Below, piece by piece: positions 30,829 to 41,896 of a DNA stretch of 64,000 nucleotides. This DNA comes from Rhizobium aethiopicum (GTDB lineage: Bacteria; Pseudomonadota; Alphaproteobacteria; Rhizobiales; Rhizobiaceae): assembly GCF_900094625.1 (NCBI RefSeq), contig NZ_FMAJ01000001.1, positions 620,001 to 684,000 of the forward strand, in the 5' to 3' direction. The notes beneath the pieces are model-generated. The model saw only the letters and a list, made by a program, of their open reading frames with translations, did not search any database and was not told the origin of the DNA. How positions within the stretch are numbered: position 1 is the stretch's first letter; each line of letters begins with the position of its first letter. The position numbers and the translations under genes are program-made.

Positions 30829-32118
30829 ATGACGGATCAAAGCGCTACAATAAAAATCGGAGACAAATCGGTCGACCTTGCCGTTAAAAGCGGCACAATC
30901 GGCCCGAGCGTCATCGATATCGGTGCCCTCTACAAGAACACCGCTTCCTTTACCTACGATCCGGGCTTCACCTCGACCGCATCCTGTGAATCGAAAATCA
31001 CCTATATCGACGGCGATGAAGGTGTCCTGCTGCACCGCGGTTATCCGATCGAGCAGCTCGCTGAGCACGGCGACTTCCTCGAGGTCTGCTACCTCCTGCT
31101 CTACGGCGAACTGCCGACCGCTGCGCAGAAGAAGGATTTCGACTATCGCGTCACGCACCACACGATGGTGCATGAGCAGATGAGCCGCTTCTTCACCGGC
31201 TTCCGCCGCGATGCGCATCCGATGGCCGTCATGTGCGGCTGCGTCGGCGCGCTGTCGGCGTTCTATCATGACTCCACAGACATCACCGATCCGCACCAGC
31301 GCATGGTCGCAAGCCTGCGCATGATCGCCAAGATGCCGACGCTTGCCGCCATGGCCTACAAGTACCATATCGGCCAGCCATTCGTTTACCCGAAGAACGA
31401 CCTCGACTACGCATCGAACTTCCTGCGCATGTGCTTTGCCGTCCCTTGCGAGGAATACGTCGTCAATCCGGTGCTGGCCCGCGCCATGGACCGCATCTTC
31501 ATCCTGCATGCTGATCACGAGCAGAACGCCTCGACCTCGACCGTGCGCCTTGCCGGTTCGTCTGGCGCCAATCCGTTCGCCTGCATCGCTGCCGGTATCG
31601 CCTGCCTCTGGGGGCCCGCCCATGGCGGCGCCAACGAAGCAGCGCTCAACATGCTGAACGAGATCGGCACTGTCGACCACATTCCGGAATATATCGCCCG
31701 CGCCAAGGACAAGAACGATCCGTTCCGCCTGATGGGCTTCGGCCACCGCGTCTACAAGAACTACGATCCGCGGGCCAAGATCATGCAGAAGACGACGCAT
31801 GAAGTGCTCGGCGAACTCGGCATCAAGGACGATCCGCTGCTCGAAGTGGCGATGGAACTGGAGCGCATCGCGCTGACCGACGAATATTTCATCGAGAAGA
31901 AGCTCTATCCGAACATCGACTTCTATTCCGGCATCACGCTGAAGGCGCTGGGCTTCCCCACGACCATGTTCACCGTGCTCTTCGCGCTCGCCCGCACCGT
32001 CGGCTGGATCGCGCAGTGGAACGAGATGATCGAGGATCCGGAACAGCGCATCGGCCGTCCGCGCCAGCTCTATGTCGGCGAACCGAAGCGCGATTACATC
32101 CCGGTTTCGAAGCGCTGA
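30829..32118 (+). CDS. gltA: citrate synthase
   Basis: Type II (large, hexameric) citrate synthase of 429 residues, first step of the TCA cycle, which is essential for bacteroid function in rhizobia. Key parts: [15 protein letters not shown], catalytic His in [30 protein letters not shown] (second His), and the late [16 protein letters not shown] and [18 protein letters not shown] (Asp-containing end helix). A strong ribosome site GGAGGA precedes the start. It shares a bidirectional terminator with lpxB. Confidence 0.98.
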   Translation: MTDQSATIKIGDKSVDLAVKSGTIGPSVIDIGALYKNTASFTYDPGFTSTASCESKITYIDGDEGVLLHRGYPIEQLAEHGDFLEVCYLLLYGELPTAAQKKDFDYRVTHHTMVHEQMSRFFTGFRRDAHPMAVMCGCVGALSAFYHDSTDITDPHQRMVASLRMIAKMPTLAAMAYKYHIGQPFVYPKNDLDYASNFLRMCFAVPCEEYVVNPVLARAMDRIFILHADHEQNASTSTVRLAGSSGANPFACIAAGIACLWGPAHGGANEAALNMLNEIGTVDHIPEYIARAKDKNDPFRLMGFGHRVYKNYDPRAKIMQKTTHEVLGELGIKDDPLLEVAMELERIALTDEYFIEKKLYPNIDFYSGITLKALGFPTTMFTVLFALARTVGWIAQWNEMIEDPEQRIGRPRQLYVGEPKRDYIPVSKR

Positions 32119-32137
32119 TCGCTTCAGAACTCAAAAG

Positions 32138-32167
32138 AAAACCCGGTCAGAGATGGCCGGGTTTTTT
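32138..32167. terminator. bidirectional terminator between gltA and lpxB
   Basis: AACCCGG (32140-32146) pairs with CCGGGTT (32157-32163); TTTTTT follows on the plus strand (32162-32167) and TTTT on the minus strand. The lpxB stop codon (32147-32149) lies inside the loop, so the hairpin serves both convergent genes. Confidence 0.8.
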
Positions 32168-33316
32168 CTTGTTCAGCACGTCGAGCAGGATCTCGGCAGC
32201 ATGTTCCCCGGGCGGCTTTTCCGTCTGCATGCGCTGCCAGATGAGGTCGTAGCCTTCCTTCATCGCTTTCAGCTGATAAGTATCGGCCGACAACCTTTCC
32301 ATCCAGCGCGCGAGGCTTGCGCCGCGGACGACATCGTTCAGATATTCCGGCACCACCGGGTAATCGGCAATCAGGTTTGGCAGCGCGCCGGTCCAGGTCT
32401 TGATGCCCGATGTCAGCATGCGCATAATCCAATCGACCTTGTAGGCGGAGACGACGGGCACATCGGCAAGCGCAAGTTCAAGAATAACCGTGCCTGACGC
32501 CGCCATGGCTGCATCGGCCTCGGCAAAGGCTTTCCATTTTGCTTCCGCGCCGACGACGATCTCCGGCTTTGCCGCCCATCCCGCCGTCATTTCGCGAACA
32601 AGCGCTTGCCTGTGCGTCACCGTCGGCAGAATGAAACGTGTCGGCCCATTGCGGGCGACGAGTTCATTCGTCGCGACCTCGAAGTATGGCAGAAGCTTCT
32701 GGATCTCGGAGGAGCGCGAGCCGGGAAGAAGCAGGATCGGACCGTTGCCCGGCTGCCTTCCCACGCGCAGGCGACGTGTCTCCAGCAGCGCCTTATCGGC
32801 GATTAGTCGATGCCCGACATAGGTTGTCGGCGGGCCATTGAGGCGCTGCATGGCTGCCGGTTCGAAGGGCAGGACGGCAAGCACGTGATCGACATAGCCG
32901 AGCATTCGCGTGGCGCGATATTCCTTCCAGGCCCAGACGCTTGGACAGACGTAATTGACGACCGGCAGATCGGGCAACGCGGTGCGCACGCGCTTGGCGA
33001 CGCGATGGGTGAAATCCGGGCTGTCGATGATGAGCAGGATATCCGGCCTTGCGGCGACAATCTCAGCCGTGGTTCGACGGATCAGGCCAAACAGCCTTGG
33101 CAGCCGGCTCAACACCTGGGTGATGCCCATGATGGACAGCTCGGAGAAATCGAACAGGGATTTCAGGCCTTCCGCCTGCAGCCCCTCGCCGCCGACGCCG
33201 ACAAGCTCCACCGGCCCGCCGTAAATCCGCTTCAGCGCGGCGATCAGATCGGCGCCGAGCAGATCACCCGACACCTCCCCGGCAATGACGGCGACCTTTA
33301 GCGGCGCCCCGTTCAT
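32147..33316 (-). CDS. lpxB: lipid A disaccharide synthase
   Basis: Glycosyltransferase of 389 residues joining UDP-diacylglucosamine and lipid X. Motifs: VAVIAGEVSGDLLGADLIAAL, FDFSELSIMGITQVL, YVCPSVWAWKEYRA, LLPGSRSSEIQKLLPYF, and the late GTVILELALADVPVVSAYK. ATG 33316 overlaps the lpxI stop (ATGA) and is preferred over the ATG 12 bp upstream. It is the last gene of the lipid A block. Confidence 0.96.
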   Translation of the reverse strand: MNGAPLKVAVIAGEVSGDLLGADLIAALKRIYGGPVELVGVGGEGLQAEGLKSLFDFSELSIMGITQVLSRLPRLFGLIRRTTAEIVAARPDILLIIDSPDFTHRVAKRVRTALPDLPVVNYVCPSVWAWKEYRATRMLGYVDHVLAVLPFEPAAMQRLNGPPTTYVGHRLIADKALLETRRLRVGRQPGNGPILLLPGSRSSEIQKLLPYFEVATNELVARNGPTRFILPTVTHRQALVREMTAGWAAKPEIVVGAEAKWKAFAEADAAMAASGTVILELALADVPVVSAYKVDWIMRMLTSGIKTWTGALPNLIADYPVVPEYLNDVVRGASLARWMERLSADTYQLKAMKEGYDLIWQRMQTEKPPGEHAAEILLDVLNKKKPGHL

Positions 33317-34194
33317 TCGAGCCCCCATGCCGGCAGGCCGCGATCGATGCCGCAGACGAACAATCCCGCCTCGTCGGCGGCGCTGATGACCGCGGCACGA
33401 TCGAGCACAAGCGATCGGCCGGCCTCGACGGCAATGCCTGCAAGGCCGGCTTTGCCGGCATTCAGGACCGTTGAAACGCCGATCGCCGGCAGGTCGGCGC
33501 GGATATCCTGCTGCGGCTTGCAGAGCTTGACGATCCCGCCGCGGCGGCGCGGCGAGATGCGTCCGGCGGCTCTGAGACCGGCGACACGATCGAGCATCTC
33601 GTCCGTGCCTTCCAATCCCTCCAAGGCAACGACGCGCCCGCCGATGCTGACGGCGCCCTGCCCGACATCGAGCCGGCCGAGCATTTCGGCGGCTTCGGCC
33701 GCACGGGCAATGTCGCGCCGATCTTCCTCACCGGGCGCCACGGCGCCAAGCGGACCGACGGAGGCAAGAAGATCCGGAGCGATCTCATGGGCGCCGACGA
33801 CGCGCCGGCCGTTGCCCTCGATCAACCGGATGACCATCTGCAGAACCGTGTCGTCGCCGCCGGAGAGCAGGGTGCGAATGGCGGCCGGGACCTTCATCAG
33901 GATGCGCAGCGTCGGACGCACCTCGCGCCATTCCGGGCGGCGGCGCACGCTGCCGGACATCACCACACGGCCGATGCCATACCGATTGAGCAAGCCGTCG
34001 AGGGCGGCGAAATCGCCGATGCCGATGACGGCGTGGTCGTAATCTTCCCAGCGCCGGTCACTCTCATCCTTCAGCGCGACGATAACCGGATTTTCGCCGG
34101 CTGCGCGGGCGGCTTCGGCGACATAGGAAGGCAGAAGGCCGCCGCCGGCGATGATCGCCAGCCGGCCCGCAGCGGTGTCGCCTGAAAAAGCCAC
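33313..34194 (-). CDS. lpxI: UDP-2,3-diacylglucosamine pyrophosphatase LpxI
   Basis: LpxI/DUF1009 protein of 293 residues, the alphaproteobacterial replacement for LpxH, which hydrolyses UDP-diacylglucosamine to lipid X. N-terminal RLAIIAGGGLLPSYVAEAARAAGENPVIVAL; central GRVVMSGSVRRRPEW and IGRVVALEGLEGTDEMLDR (text IGGRVVALEGLEGTDEML); C-terminal DLPAIGVSTVLNAGKAGLAGIAVEAGRSLVLD. It starts with GTG (34194), 3 bp after the lpxA stop, with a GAAGGG ribosome site in the lpxA end. It lies between lpxA and lpxB, the conserved place. Confidence 0.95.
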   Translation of the reverse strand: MAFSGDTAAGRLAIIAGGGLLPSYVAEAARAAGENPVIVALKDESDRRWEDYDHAVIGIGDFAALDGLLNRYGIGRVVMSGSVRRRPEWREVRPTLRILMKVPAAIRTLLSGGDDTVLQMVIRLIEGNGRRVVGAHEIAPDLLASVGPLGAVAPGEEDRRDIARAAEAAEMLGRLDVGQGAVSIGGRVVALEGLEGTDEMLDRVAGLRAAGRISPRRRGGIVKLCKPQQDIRADLPAIGVSTVLNAGKAGLAGIAVEAGRSLVLDRAAVISAADEAGLFVCGIDRGLPAWGLE

Positions 34195-34197
34195 GGA

Positions 34198-35016
34198 CTA
34201 GCCCTTCTGCCCCCGGCTCGGCGAGGACAGGGCGCGGTCGCTTTCGGCGGCGATGAAATCGAGGATGTGCGTCACCTGCTCGCAATCGGCATATTCTTCG
34301 CGGATCGCGGCTGCGTTTTCGCGCACGGAGCCCGTTCCTTCGAAGATCGCCTTGTAGGCGCGGCGAACGCGGTGGATGACGGCGCGATCAATGCCGGCGC
34401 GCGTCATGCCAACGACGTTGAGGCCGCTCAGCAGACCGGGATTGCCGTTCAGCATGCCATAGGGAATAACGTCGTAACTCACCGCCGACAGGCCGCCGAC
34501 GAAGGCCTGACGGCCGACGCGGGTGAACTGGTGAACAGCCGAGCCGCCGCCCAGAATAACCCGGTCCTCGATGACGACATGGCCAGCGAGCATGACGTTG
34601 TTCGACATGATAACGTGGTTGCCGACGCGGCAGTCGTGCGCGACATGGGAATTGGCAAGGAAAAGATTGTTGTCGCCAACGATCGTCTGGCCGCCGAAAT
34701 CGGCCGTGCCGGTGTTCATCGTCACACCTTCGCGGATCGTGCAGTTGGCGCCGACCGTCAGCGTCGTCTCTTCGCCGCCGTGGTGCACGCTCTGCGGATC
34801 GCCGCCGACGACCGCCATCGGGAAGATGCGCGTGCCTTTACCGATCACCGTGCGGCCGGTGACGACCACATGCGCCAGGAGTTCGACATTCGCATGCAGG
34901 ACGACATGCGCCCCGACATGGCAGAAAGGACCGATTTTGACGCCCTCACCGACAACAGCCCCGTCGTCGACGACGGCCATCGGATGAATGTGGGCGCTTT
35001 CGGCGATATTGCTCAT
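34198..35016 (-). CDS. lpxA: UDP-N-acetylglucosamine acyltransferase LpxA
   Basis: First lipid A enzyme, 272 residues. A left-handed beta-helix of hexapeptide repeats starts at [26 protein letters not shown], with the catalytic His in the [18 protein letters not shown] stretch, and an alpha-helical C-terminal part ([22 protein letters not shown]). The start overlaps the fabZ stop (ATGA). It is in the order lpxD-fabZ-lpxA-lpxI-lpxB. Confidence 0.97.
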   Translation of the reverse strand: MSNIAESAHIHPMAVVDDGAVVGEGVKIGPFCHVGAHVVLHANVELLAHVVVTGRTVIGKGTRIFPMAVVGGDPQSVHHGGEETTLTVGANCTIREGVTMNTGTADFGGQTIVGDNNLFLANSHVAHDCRVGNHVIMSNNVMLAGHVVIEDRVILGGGSAVHQFTRVGRQAFVGGLSAVSYDVIPYGMLNGNPGLLSGLNVVGMTRAGIDRAVIHRVRRAYKAIFEGTGSVRENAAAIREEYADCEQVTHILDFIAAESDRALSSPSRGQKG

Positions 35017-35480
35017 GCCTGATCCTTACGAACGATCATCGCGCCGATATCGGCCTCGGCGACCAGCGCGCCGTCGACCTTAGCGTCGCAATGGAATTTC
35101 CAGATATTGCCGCGCTGCTTCTGCTTCCTGACATGGAATTCGACCCGATCACCGGGCACCACGGGCTTGCGGAACCGCGCATTCTCGATGGTCATGAAAT
35201 AGACGAGGTTGCCCGGCTGGCCTTCCTTCTTGGCACAAATCGCACCCGCCGTCTGGGCCATGCCTTCGATCAGCAGAACGCCCGGCATGATCGGAGATTC
35301 CGGAAAATGGCCAGTAAAATGCGGTTCGTTCACCGTCACGTTCTTGATGCCGATCGCGCTGTCGTCGCCGTCGATCTCGATGATCTTGTCGACCATGAGA
35401 AACGGATACCGATGCGGCAGCAGCTTCATGATCTCGATGATGTCAGCCGAAGAAAGCGTTGTCGTGGCTTCCTCAGTCAT
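35013..35480 (-). CDS. fabZ: 3-hydroxyacyl-ACP dehydratase FabZ
   Basis: Hot-dog fold dehydratase of 155 residues for fatty-acid elongation. [20 protein letters not shown], catalytic His in [26 protein letters not shown] with the helix Glu, and [16 protein letters not shown]. It competes with LpxA for hydroxyacyl-ACP. It overlaps the lpxD end by 8 bp and the lpxA start by 4 bp, so it is tightly coupled. Confidence 0.97.
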   Translation of the reverse strand: MTEEATTTLSSADIIEIMKLLPHRYPFLMVDKIIEIDGDDSAIGIKNVTVNEPHFTGHFPESPIMPGVLLIEGMAQTAGAICAKKEGQPGNLVYFMTIENARFRKPVVPGDRVEFHVRKQKQRGNIWKFHCDAKVDGALVAEADIGAMIVRKDQA

Positions 35481-36537
35481 TTTGCTTGCCTCCAGGGTTC
35501 CTTCCGCGCAGCTTGCTCTTCGACACCTGCTGTGCGGCCTCTCTCAGATAGTCTTTTAGCGGACGTGCTGGGATACCGCCATATTGTCCGCCGGCGGCAA
35601 GGTCGGTCATGATACCGCTTTTGGCGGCGATCTGCACGCCGTCGCCGATCGTCACATGCCCCTTAATTCCCGCCTGGCCGCCGATCTGCACGCCATTGCC
35701 GATCTTCGTGCTGCCGGCGATGCCGACCTGCGAAACGATGGCGCAATGGCGGCCGATCTGGACGTTGTGGCCGATCTGGACCTGATTGTCGATCTTGGTC
35801 CCCTCACCGATCACAGTGTCGTCCATTGCGCCGCGGTCGATGGTAGTGTTGGCGCCGATCTCAACATTGTCCTGGATGATCACCCGGCCGATCTGAACGA
35901 TCTTGATCATGCCGCGCGGACCCGGTGCATAACCAAAACCGTCCTGGCCGATCCGAACACCATTGTGGATGATGACGCCATTGCCGATCAGCGCACAAAG
36001 AATGCTCGCGCCAGCCGCAACCGAACAACCCCGGCCGATCTTGACATTCGGGCCGATGACGCTGTTCGCGCCGATGCGCGTTCCCTCCCCGATCTCGGAA
36101 TGCGCACCGATGACGGCCAGCGGTTCAACGATCACGCCCTTTTCGAGTTTAGCGCTCGGATCGATCACTGCGCTCGGGGCAATCTCGCTTTCACCCGAAA
36201 TGGCGACCGGACGCAATGCTGCGGGGTAGAACAGGCCGCCCGCCATCGCGAAGGCAGCATGCGGATTGGACGAGAGGATAACCGGAAGATGCGGAGGAAC
36301 GAGATCGGCAAGCGCCTTGTCGCAGATCACCGCCGAGGCCTCGCATGTCGCAAACTCATCGCGGTTACGGCGCGACAGTATATAGCAGACATCGCCCGCC
36401 CGTGCCCGGCTGATGGGGGCGACAGACCTGACGATGATATCGGCATGATCGGAATTGGCGAGTTCCGCCCCAAGAAACTCTGCCAGCTCAGCGAGCTTCA
36501 GACCTTCATGGGGCAGAAAAAAAACGTTTTGCTCCAT
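35473..36537 (-). CDS. lpxD: UDP-3-O-(3-hydroxyacyl)glucosamine N-acyltransferase LpxD
   Basis: Third lipid A step, 354 residues from ATG 36537; a TTG two codons upstream is possible. N-terminal uridine-binding domain (about 1-100; [15 protein letters not shown]), then hexapeptide repeats ([23 protein letters not shown] onward) and the active-site region [24 protein letters not shown] plus [23 protein letters not shown]. It directly follows bamA; the usual skp/ompH gene between them is missing here. Confidence 0.96.
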   Translation of the reverse strand: MEQNVFFLPHEGLKLAELAEFLGAELANSDHADIIVRSVAPISRARAGDVCYILSRRNRDEFATCEASAVICDKALADLVPPHLPVILSSNPHAAFAMAGGLFYPAALRPVAISGESEIAPSAVIDPSAKLEKGVIVEPLAVIGAHSEIGEGTRIGANSVIGPNVKIGRGCSVAAGASILCALIGNGVIIHNGVRIGQDGFGYAPGPRGMIKIVQIGRVIIQDNVEIGANTTIDRGAMDDTVIGEGTKIDNQVQIGHNVQIGRHCAIVSQVGIAGSTKIGNGVQIGGQAGIKGHVTIGDGVQIAAKSGIMTDLAAGGQYGGIPARPLKDYLREAAQQVSKSKLRGRNPGGKQND

Positions 36538-36587
36538 CGGCAATGCTCCAGAACGGAATTGAGTCTTACAGTTCCGGACTGCCGATA

Positions 36588-38927
36588 TCAGAATTGGTTG
36601 TTGATGCCAAACTTGAAGTTCTGCGTCTTGTCGAAGTCTTCCTTGAGGACCGGGATCGCGTAATCCAGACGCAATGCACCGAAGGGAGACTGCCAGACGA
36701 CGCCGACACCGACTGAAGCGCGCAGCGAGGCGTCTTCGCCCTCGATGCCGTCGCCCCTCAGGTCAACGTCGTTGCCGAACAAGGTGCCGGCGTCGGCGAA
36801 GACCGCGCCACGCAGGTTGAAGTCGCGCGGGAAGCCGGGCATCGGGAAGGTCGCTTCGGCCGACGCCGTGAAATAGGTCGTGCCGCCCAGCGGGTCGTCG
36901 TTGTTGCCGGAAACGCGCGGGCCGATACCCTTGTTCTCGAAACCGCGAATGTCGCCATTGGTCAGCGTGAACTGGTCGAAGACGTTCAGGTGTTCGCCGA
37001 AGCCGACGACATAACCAGCCGAGGCCGAAACCGAGCCGATGATATCTGCATCATCAGCAAGCAGGTGGTAGTAGCGGGCCTTGCCGTAGATCTTATAGTA
37101 CTGCGAGTCACCGCCGAGGCCGGCAATTTCCTGCGTCGCCGTCGCGTAGATGCCTTCGCGTGGCAGAACGGTGTCGTCGAGCGTGTTGTAGGTCAGCGTC
37201 TGCGAGACGGACGAACGCGTCCACGGGCTGTCCTCAACGAGGTGCTGATACGGAGCGGACAGGTCGGAAAGATCGCTGTTATCCGCGTCATACTTCATCT
37301 GTTTGTAGTTATAACGGAACGTCGTCGCCAGATCCTCAGTGATGGGCGCGGTGACGCGCAGGACGACGCTGGTTTCCTCGTAATCGTAGTTGTCGTTGCT
37401 CGACGTCTCGCTGTGGTTGACGTCGAAGCCCGCCGCCAGGCGGTAGCCGAGGAAATAGGGCTCGGTGAAGCTCACGCCGTAAGCACGCGAACCTTCCTGA
37501 CCGCCGCCGGCCGATATGCGGATGTACTGACCGCGGCCGAGGAAGTTCTTTTCTTCGATCGATGCTTCGAGCAGCAGACCGTCGCCGCCGGCGGCGTAAC
37601 CGGCGCCGACACCGAACGAGCCGGTCGACTGGTCCTGCACGTCGACCACCACCACGACACGGTCAGGCGAACTGCCCGGCTGGGTGGAGATATTGACGGA
37701 AGAGAAGTAACCGAGCGCCTCGAGGCGACGCTTGGCCTTGGTGATCATCTGCTGATTGAAGGCATCCCCTTCGCTCATGTCGAATTCGCGGCGGATGACG
37801 TAGTCGCGCGTGCGGCTGTTGCCACGGATCTCGATGCGCTCGACATAGGCGCGCTCGCCCTGGTCGACCAGATATTCCACGCCGATCGTGTTGTTGTTGA
37901 GGTCGCGGTTACCGCGCGGCGTGACGCGCGCAAAGGGATAACCCGCAGAGGCCACCTGATCGGAAATCGCTTCGATCGACTTCTGCACTTCCTTGGCGCT
38001 GTAGACCTGGCCTTCCTTGGTGCGCACGAGCGGCAGCAACTGATCGGAGCCGACGCCCTCGACTGTCGACTGGACGGTCACGGGCCCGAAGTCGTAACGC
38101 TGGCCTTCCTCGATGTTGAAGGTGAGCGTGTATTTGTTGGTCGCTTCGTCGAAGCTGGCATCGGAAGAGACGATGCGCATATCGGCATAGCCGCGATTGT
38201 AATAGAACTGGCGCAGCGCCTCTTCGTCGGCGTGAAGCTTGTCTTCGTTGTAGACATCCTTGCGGGTCAGGAACGAAAGGAAGTTCGAACGCTTGGTATT
38301 GATGACGGCAGCCAGACGGCCGGCGCTGTAGGCATTGTTGCCGACAAAATTGATTGAATCGATCTTGGTGCGATCGCCCTCGTTGATGACGAAGGCGAGA
38401 TTGACGCGGCCCTCGCCGAGCGGCACCACCTGCGTCGTGACTTCGACTTCGCTGCGGCCGGTGGCGGCATAGGCCTCTTTGATCGACTGGATATCGGCCT
38501 GGATCTGCGTGTCGCTGTAGGGACCGGCAGCATGGGTCTGGACGATGGCCGCGAGCTTGTCGTCCTTGATCTTGCGGTTGCCGTTGAAGACGACCTGATT
38601 GACGAGCTGGGCTTCCTGCACGTTGACGACGAGCGTGCTTCCGGAGACCGAGATCTTGACGTCGGAGAAGTAGCCCGTGCCGTAAAGCTGTTTGACGGAG
38701 TTATCGATATCGGTGTTCGAGAAACTCTTGCCGGGAGCGATGGTGAGGTTCGACCGGACGGCTTCCGCGCCGACGCGGCTTGCGCCACGCACATCGATGC
38801 GCTGAATGACCGCGGCCTCGGCGGCCGTAGCAGAAACGAACGTCAAAGCACCTGCGCCCGAAGCAACAACACCAGCAGACAGCGCAACCGCCGATACTGC
38901 GTTCAAAAACCTTGAACCAGCCTTCAT
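36588..38927 (-). CDS. bamA: outer-membrane assembly factor BamA
   Basis: Omp85-family insertase of 779 residues. A Sec signal peptide (cleavage near residue 36, after VSATAAEA) is followed by five POTRA domains (about 38-425, starting [21 protein letters not shown]) and a 16-strand beta-barrel (about 430-779). The barrel carries the conserved [14 protein letters not shown] and [22 protein letters not shown], and the last residue is Phe (FKFGINNQF), the outer-membrane signature. It lies between rseP and lpxD. Confidence 0.97.
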   Translation of the reverse strand: MKAGSRFLNAVSAVALSAGVVASGAGALTFVSATAAEAAVIQRIDVRGASRVGAEAVRSNLTIAPGKSFSNTDIDNSVKQLYGTGYFSDVKISVSGSTLVVNVQEAQLVNQVVFNGNRKIKDDKLAAIVQTHAAGPYSDTQIQADIQSIKEAYAATGRSEVEVTTQVVPLGEGRVNLAFVINEGDRTKIDSINFVGNNAYSAGRLAAVINTKRSNFLSFLTRKDVYNEDKLHADEEALRQFYYNRGYADMRIVSSDASFDEATNKYTLTFNIEEGQRYDFGPVTVQSTVEGVGSDQLLPLVRTKEGQVYSAKEVQKSIEAISDQVASAGYPFARVTPRGNRDLNNNTIGVEYLVDQGERAYVERIEIRGNSRTRDYVIRREFDMSEGDAFNQQMITKAKRRLEALGYFSSVNISTQPGSSPDRVVVVVDVQDQSTGSFGVGAGYAAGGDGLLLEASIEEKNFLGRGQYIRISAGGGQEGSRAYGVSFTEPYFLGYRLAAGFDVNHSETSSNDNYDYEETSVVLRVTAPITEDLATTFRYNYKQMKYDADNSDLSDLSAPYQHLVEDSPWTRSSVSQTLTYNTLDDTVLPREGIYATATQEIAGLGGDSQYYKIYGKARYYHLLADDADIIGSVSASAGYVVGFGEHLNVFDQFTLTNGDIRGFENKGIGPRVSGNNDDPLGGTTYFTASAEATFPMPGFPRDFNLRGAVFADAGTLFGNDVDLRGDGIEGEDASLRASVGVGVVWQSPFGALRLDYAIPVLKEDFDKTQNFKFGINNQF

Positions 38928-39123
38928 TTCACCTATTACCTTTTTTCCCTCGTCCCCATCCCCGGGAGAACCCGATTCCGGTCACGTGTGTCGTTTTACC
39001 CGCTTTTGACATACAAGCAAGGGAGGTCGTTAATTTCTGTTTACTTCATTTCCAAGCGTGACCCATTCGCCACTACAGCCTTGAAACATCGTAAATAAAT
39101 AGTAATTCCCTTGCCTTGCGCGT

Positions 39124-40257
39124 TTACCCTGAGCTCAGGCTGATGTCGTTCCAGGTCGTGAAAACCATCAATGTCAGTATCATTGCCAAACCAATGCGAA
39201 ATGCAAATTCCTGAGCCTTGGAGCCCAGGGGTTTGCCCCGCACCGCCTCCACCGCATAGAACATCAGGTGGCCGCCATCAAGTACCGGAACCGGCATCAG
39301 GTTAAGCAATCCTATCGAAACTGAAAGTGTCGCAGCAAGTTGCAGCACCGCGCCTATCCCGAGGCTTGCCATCTGGCCGGAGGCCTGCGCCACGCGGATC
39401 GGTCCGCCCAGTTGATCGGCCCGCATCGATCCGTTGAAGATATTGCCGATATATTTGAAGGTGCCGGTGACGATACCTGCGCTCTCGATCACCCCCTCAC
39501 GCAGCGCCTGGAGCGGCGTGTAGGTCCGAAGGCGGAAGTTGCCGGCTTCCTTGCTGGTGACGATGCCGATCTGGCCGAGTTCAATCTTGTTGCCGAACTG
39601 GTCGGTAATGTCGGTTCGTTGCGGAACCATCGGCACATCGAGCTTCTGGCCGCCGCGCTCAACCGTCACGACTATCCTTTGGCTCGGACGGATGGCGACG
39701 TAGCGGCGCACATCATCGAAGGTGTCGACCTTGTTGCCGTCGATTGCAACCAGAAGATCGCCGGGAAGGATGCCTGCGGCGGCGGCGGAACTCTCCGGCT
39801 TGACCTCGGCAACGACAGGGTCGGCAATCATGCGGCCGTAGACGGTGAAGAGTACGGCGAAGATGGCAATCGCCAGCAGGAAATTGGCGATCGGGCCGGC
39901 GGCGACGGTCGCGGCGCGTTTCCACAGCTTGGCGCCGGCAAATGAGCGCTCTTTATCCTCCTCTGACATGGCGGCAAGTTTATCGCTGTCCGGTTTGCTC
40001 GAAACATCCTCGTCGCCGAAGAAGCGGACGTAACCGCCAAGCGGGATCGCGGAGAGCTTCCAGCGCGTTCCGTGGCGGTCGGTAAAGCCGAATATCTCCG
40101 GACCGAAGCCGACAGAAAAGGCCAGGATGCGGATGCCGCACCAGCGCCCGATGAGGTAATGGCCCATCTCATGCACAAAGACGAGCAGCGAGAGCACCAG
40201 GATGAAGGTGACGATGTTCCCCATCACAAATGCGTATATGCCGGTCATCACGTCCAT
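39124..40257 (-). CDS. rseP: site-2 metalloprotease RseP
   Basis: Zinc intramembrane protease of 377 residues (MmpA in Caulobacter) that cleaves anti-sigma factors or signal-peptide remnants. The first helix holds the zinc site VFVHEMGHYLIGR (HExxH). One PDZ domain is visible (about 125-205; GILPGDLLVAIDGNKVDTFDDV), where E. coli has two. The third ligand motif is NLMPVPVLDGGHLMFYAVE. It follows cdsA by 28 bp; dxr, often between them elsewhere, is absent. Confidence 0.95.
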   Translation of the reverse strand: MDVMTGIYAFVMGNIVTFILVLSLLVFVHEMGHYLIGRWCGIRILAFSVGFGPEIFGFTDRHGTRWKLSAIPLGGYVRFFGDEDVSSKPDSDKLAAMSEEDKERSFAGAKLWKRAATVAAGPIANFLLAIAIFAVLFTVYGRMIADPVVAEVKPESSAAAAGILPGDLLVAIDGNKVDTFDDVRRYVAIRPSQRIVVTVERGGQKLDVPMVPQRTDITDQFGNKIELGQIGIVTSKEAGNFRLRTYTPLQALREGVIESAGIVTGTFKYIGNIFNGSMRADQLGGPIRVAQASGQMASLGIGAVLQLAATLSVSIGLLNLMPVPVLDGGHLMFYAVEAVRGKPLGSKAQEFAFRIGLAMILTLMVFTTWNDISLSSG

Positions 40258-40285
40258 AAATTCCTTCCGTCAGGCTGCCGCGTCA

Positions 40286-41116
40286 TCAGAGGCCGAACAA
40301 TGCCGCCGCCAGCGACGTCATCCCGACCCCCTTTATCAGGGAAAATAGTCCAGCAAGCAAGAACGCCGCAAAACAGGCGAAAATCAGTCCGTCGACCCGG
40401 TCCATGACGCCGCCATGACCCGGAATGAGGCGGCTTGAATCCTTGACGCCGAATTTTCGCTTGATGAAGGATTCAAAAAGGTCGCCCGACTGGCTGCACG
40501 CCGACAGGACGAGCGCCACGCCTGCGGCAACGATTTCGGTACCCGGGAAGAGGAAATGGGCGAGAAGGACGCCGGCTGCGACCGAGGAAACGGCGCCGCC
40601 GATAGCACCCGACCATGTCTTTCCCGGCGAGATCGACGGGGCAAGCTTCGGTCCGCGGAGCGCCCTGCCGACGAAATAGGCGAGGATATCGGTCGCCCAG
40701 ACGACGGCAAAGACGAAAAGCATCGCGTAAAGGCCAGGCTGGTCGTCGCTTCTGATCGCGGCGAGCGCCAGGCCAGTGGCGCCGGAATAAAACAAGCCCA
40801 CCGGCAACCAGCGGCTCGTGCCATGCAGGATGATCAGGGCTATGCCGACGGCGGTGACGCCGGCCAGCATGCCGGCGGCGAATTCGAAATTGCCGACAAC
40901 CACGAGAAAAGCGATCGCCGCCTCGCCGATCCAGCCGACAACATTGGCAACCCAGTCGCGCGCAACGCCTGTTATTTTCGTCCATTCATAATAGATCAGC
41001 AGGCCGATCGCGGCCGCCAGCATGCGGAAGGCAAGCCCGCCATACCAGGTTGCAACGAGAACGATGACCGCGAGAATCAATCCTGAAACGATGCGCAGTT
41101 TCAGTTCCCGCTGCAT
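40286..41116 (-). CDS. cdsA: phosphatidate cytidylyltransferase CdsA
   Basis: Integral membrane enzyme of 276 residues that makes CDP-diacylglycerol for all phospholipids. About eight hydrophobic segments; a family signature near the C-terminus, GDLFESFIKRKFGVKDSSRLIPGHGGVMDRVDGL, with conserved Asp/Lys/Arg. ATG overlaps the uppS stop by one base (TGATG). It is in the standard frr-uppS-cdsA-rseP order. Confidence 0.96.
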   Translation of the reverse strand: MQRELKLRIVSGLILAVIVLVATWYGGLAFRMLAAAIGLLIYYEWTKITGVARDWVANVVGWIGEAAIAFLVVVGNFEFAAGMLAGVTAVGIALIILHGTSRWLPVGLFYSGATGLALAAIRSDDQPGLYAMLFVFAVVWATDILAYFVGRALRGPKLAPSISPGKTWSGAIGGAVSSVAAGVLLAHFLFPGTEIVAAGVALVLSACSQSGDLFESFIKRKFGVKDSSRLIPGHGGVMDRVDGLIFACFAAFLLAGLFSLIKGVGMTSLAAALFGL

Positions 41117-41859
41117 CAGGTGCCGACCGCGGCCGCCTGCGATGACAGGCCGCCGAAGCGCCGGTCGCGGGAGGCGAATTTTTCGAGCGCCGAGCGGAAG
41201 ATCTCGGGGCTGAAATCAGGCCAATATTCCGGGACGAAGATGAACTCCGAATAGGCGGCCTGCCAGAGCAGGAAGTTGGACAGCCGCTCCTCGCCGCTGG
41301 TGCGGATGATGAGATCCGGATCGGGGATGCCGGCAGTGTCGAGACGGGCGTTGATCAGAGCGGGAGTGATGTCCTGCGCCCTCAGGCGGCCGGCTTCGAC
41401 GTCCCTCGCCAGGCTAACCGCGGCGCGCGAGATTTCGTCGCGAGAGCCGTAGTTGAAGGCGATGACCAGCGTCAGCGCCGTGTTGTCTGTCGTCGTCTCC
41501 TCCGCCTCGAGCAGCAGGCCGAGAATGTCGCTGCGCAGGCTGTGGCGGTCGCCGATCACCTTGATGCGCACATTCTGACGATGAAGCTCGGCCAAGTCGC
41601 GGCGGATGAAAGCCTTGAGCAGACCGAGCAGATCGGAAACCTCGGCCTCGGGCCGGCGCCAGTTCTCCGAGGAGAAGGCGAACAGGGTGAGATATTTTAT
41701 GCCGGCTGCGCCGGCCGCGCGTACTGTCTCACGCACAGCCTCGACGCCCTTGCGGTGGCCCATCGTACGCGGCAAGCCGCGCTGCTTGGCCCAACGGCCG
41801 TTGCCGTCCATGATGATGGCAACATGCTCTGGCACAGTCAAAAATACAGCTTCCGACAT
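41116..41859 (-). CDS. uppS: undecaprenyl diphosphate synthase
   Basis: cis-Prenyltransferase of 247 residues from ATG 41859 that makes the C55 carrier lipid for peptidoglycan and [33 protein letters not shown] (catalytic Asp), [15 protein letters not shown], and the late [25 protein letters not shown]. The open frame continues 24 codons upstream but lacks family similarity. Its substrate depends on the MEP pathway that ispDF serves. Confidence 0.97.
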   Translation of the reverse strand: MSEAVFLTVPEHVAIIMDGNGRWAKQRGLPRTMGHRKGVEAVRETVRAAGAAGIKYLTLFAFSSENWRRPEAEVSDLLGLLKAFIRRDLAELHRQNVRIKVIGDRHSLRSDILGLLLEAEETTTDNTALTLVIAFNYGSRDEISRAAVSLARDVEAGRLRAQDITPALINARLDTAGIPDPDLIIRTSGEERLSNFLLWQAAYSEFIFVPEYWPDFSPEIFRSALEKFASRDRRFGGLSSQAAAVGT

Positions 41860-41896
41860 TTCCCGTCCGGTCTTTCCAGGCAAAGGCACAGATCCA

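Noticed and set aside
39030-39044. CtrA-like site TTAA-N7-TTAC upstream of bamA
   Set aside because: One mismatch in a short AT-rich motif, no second site; too weak to list as a feature.
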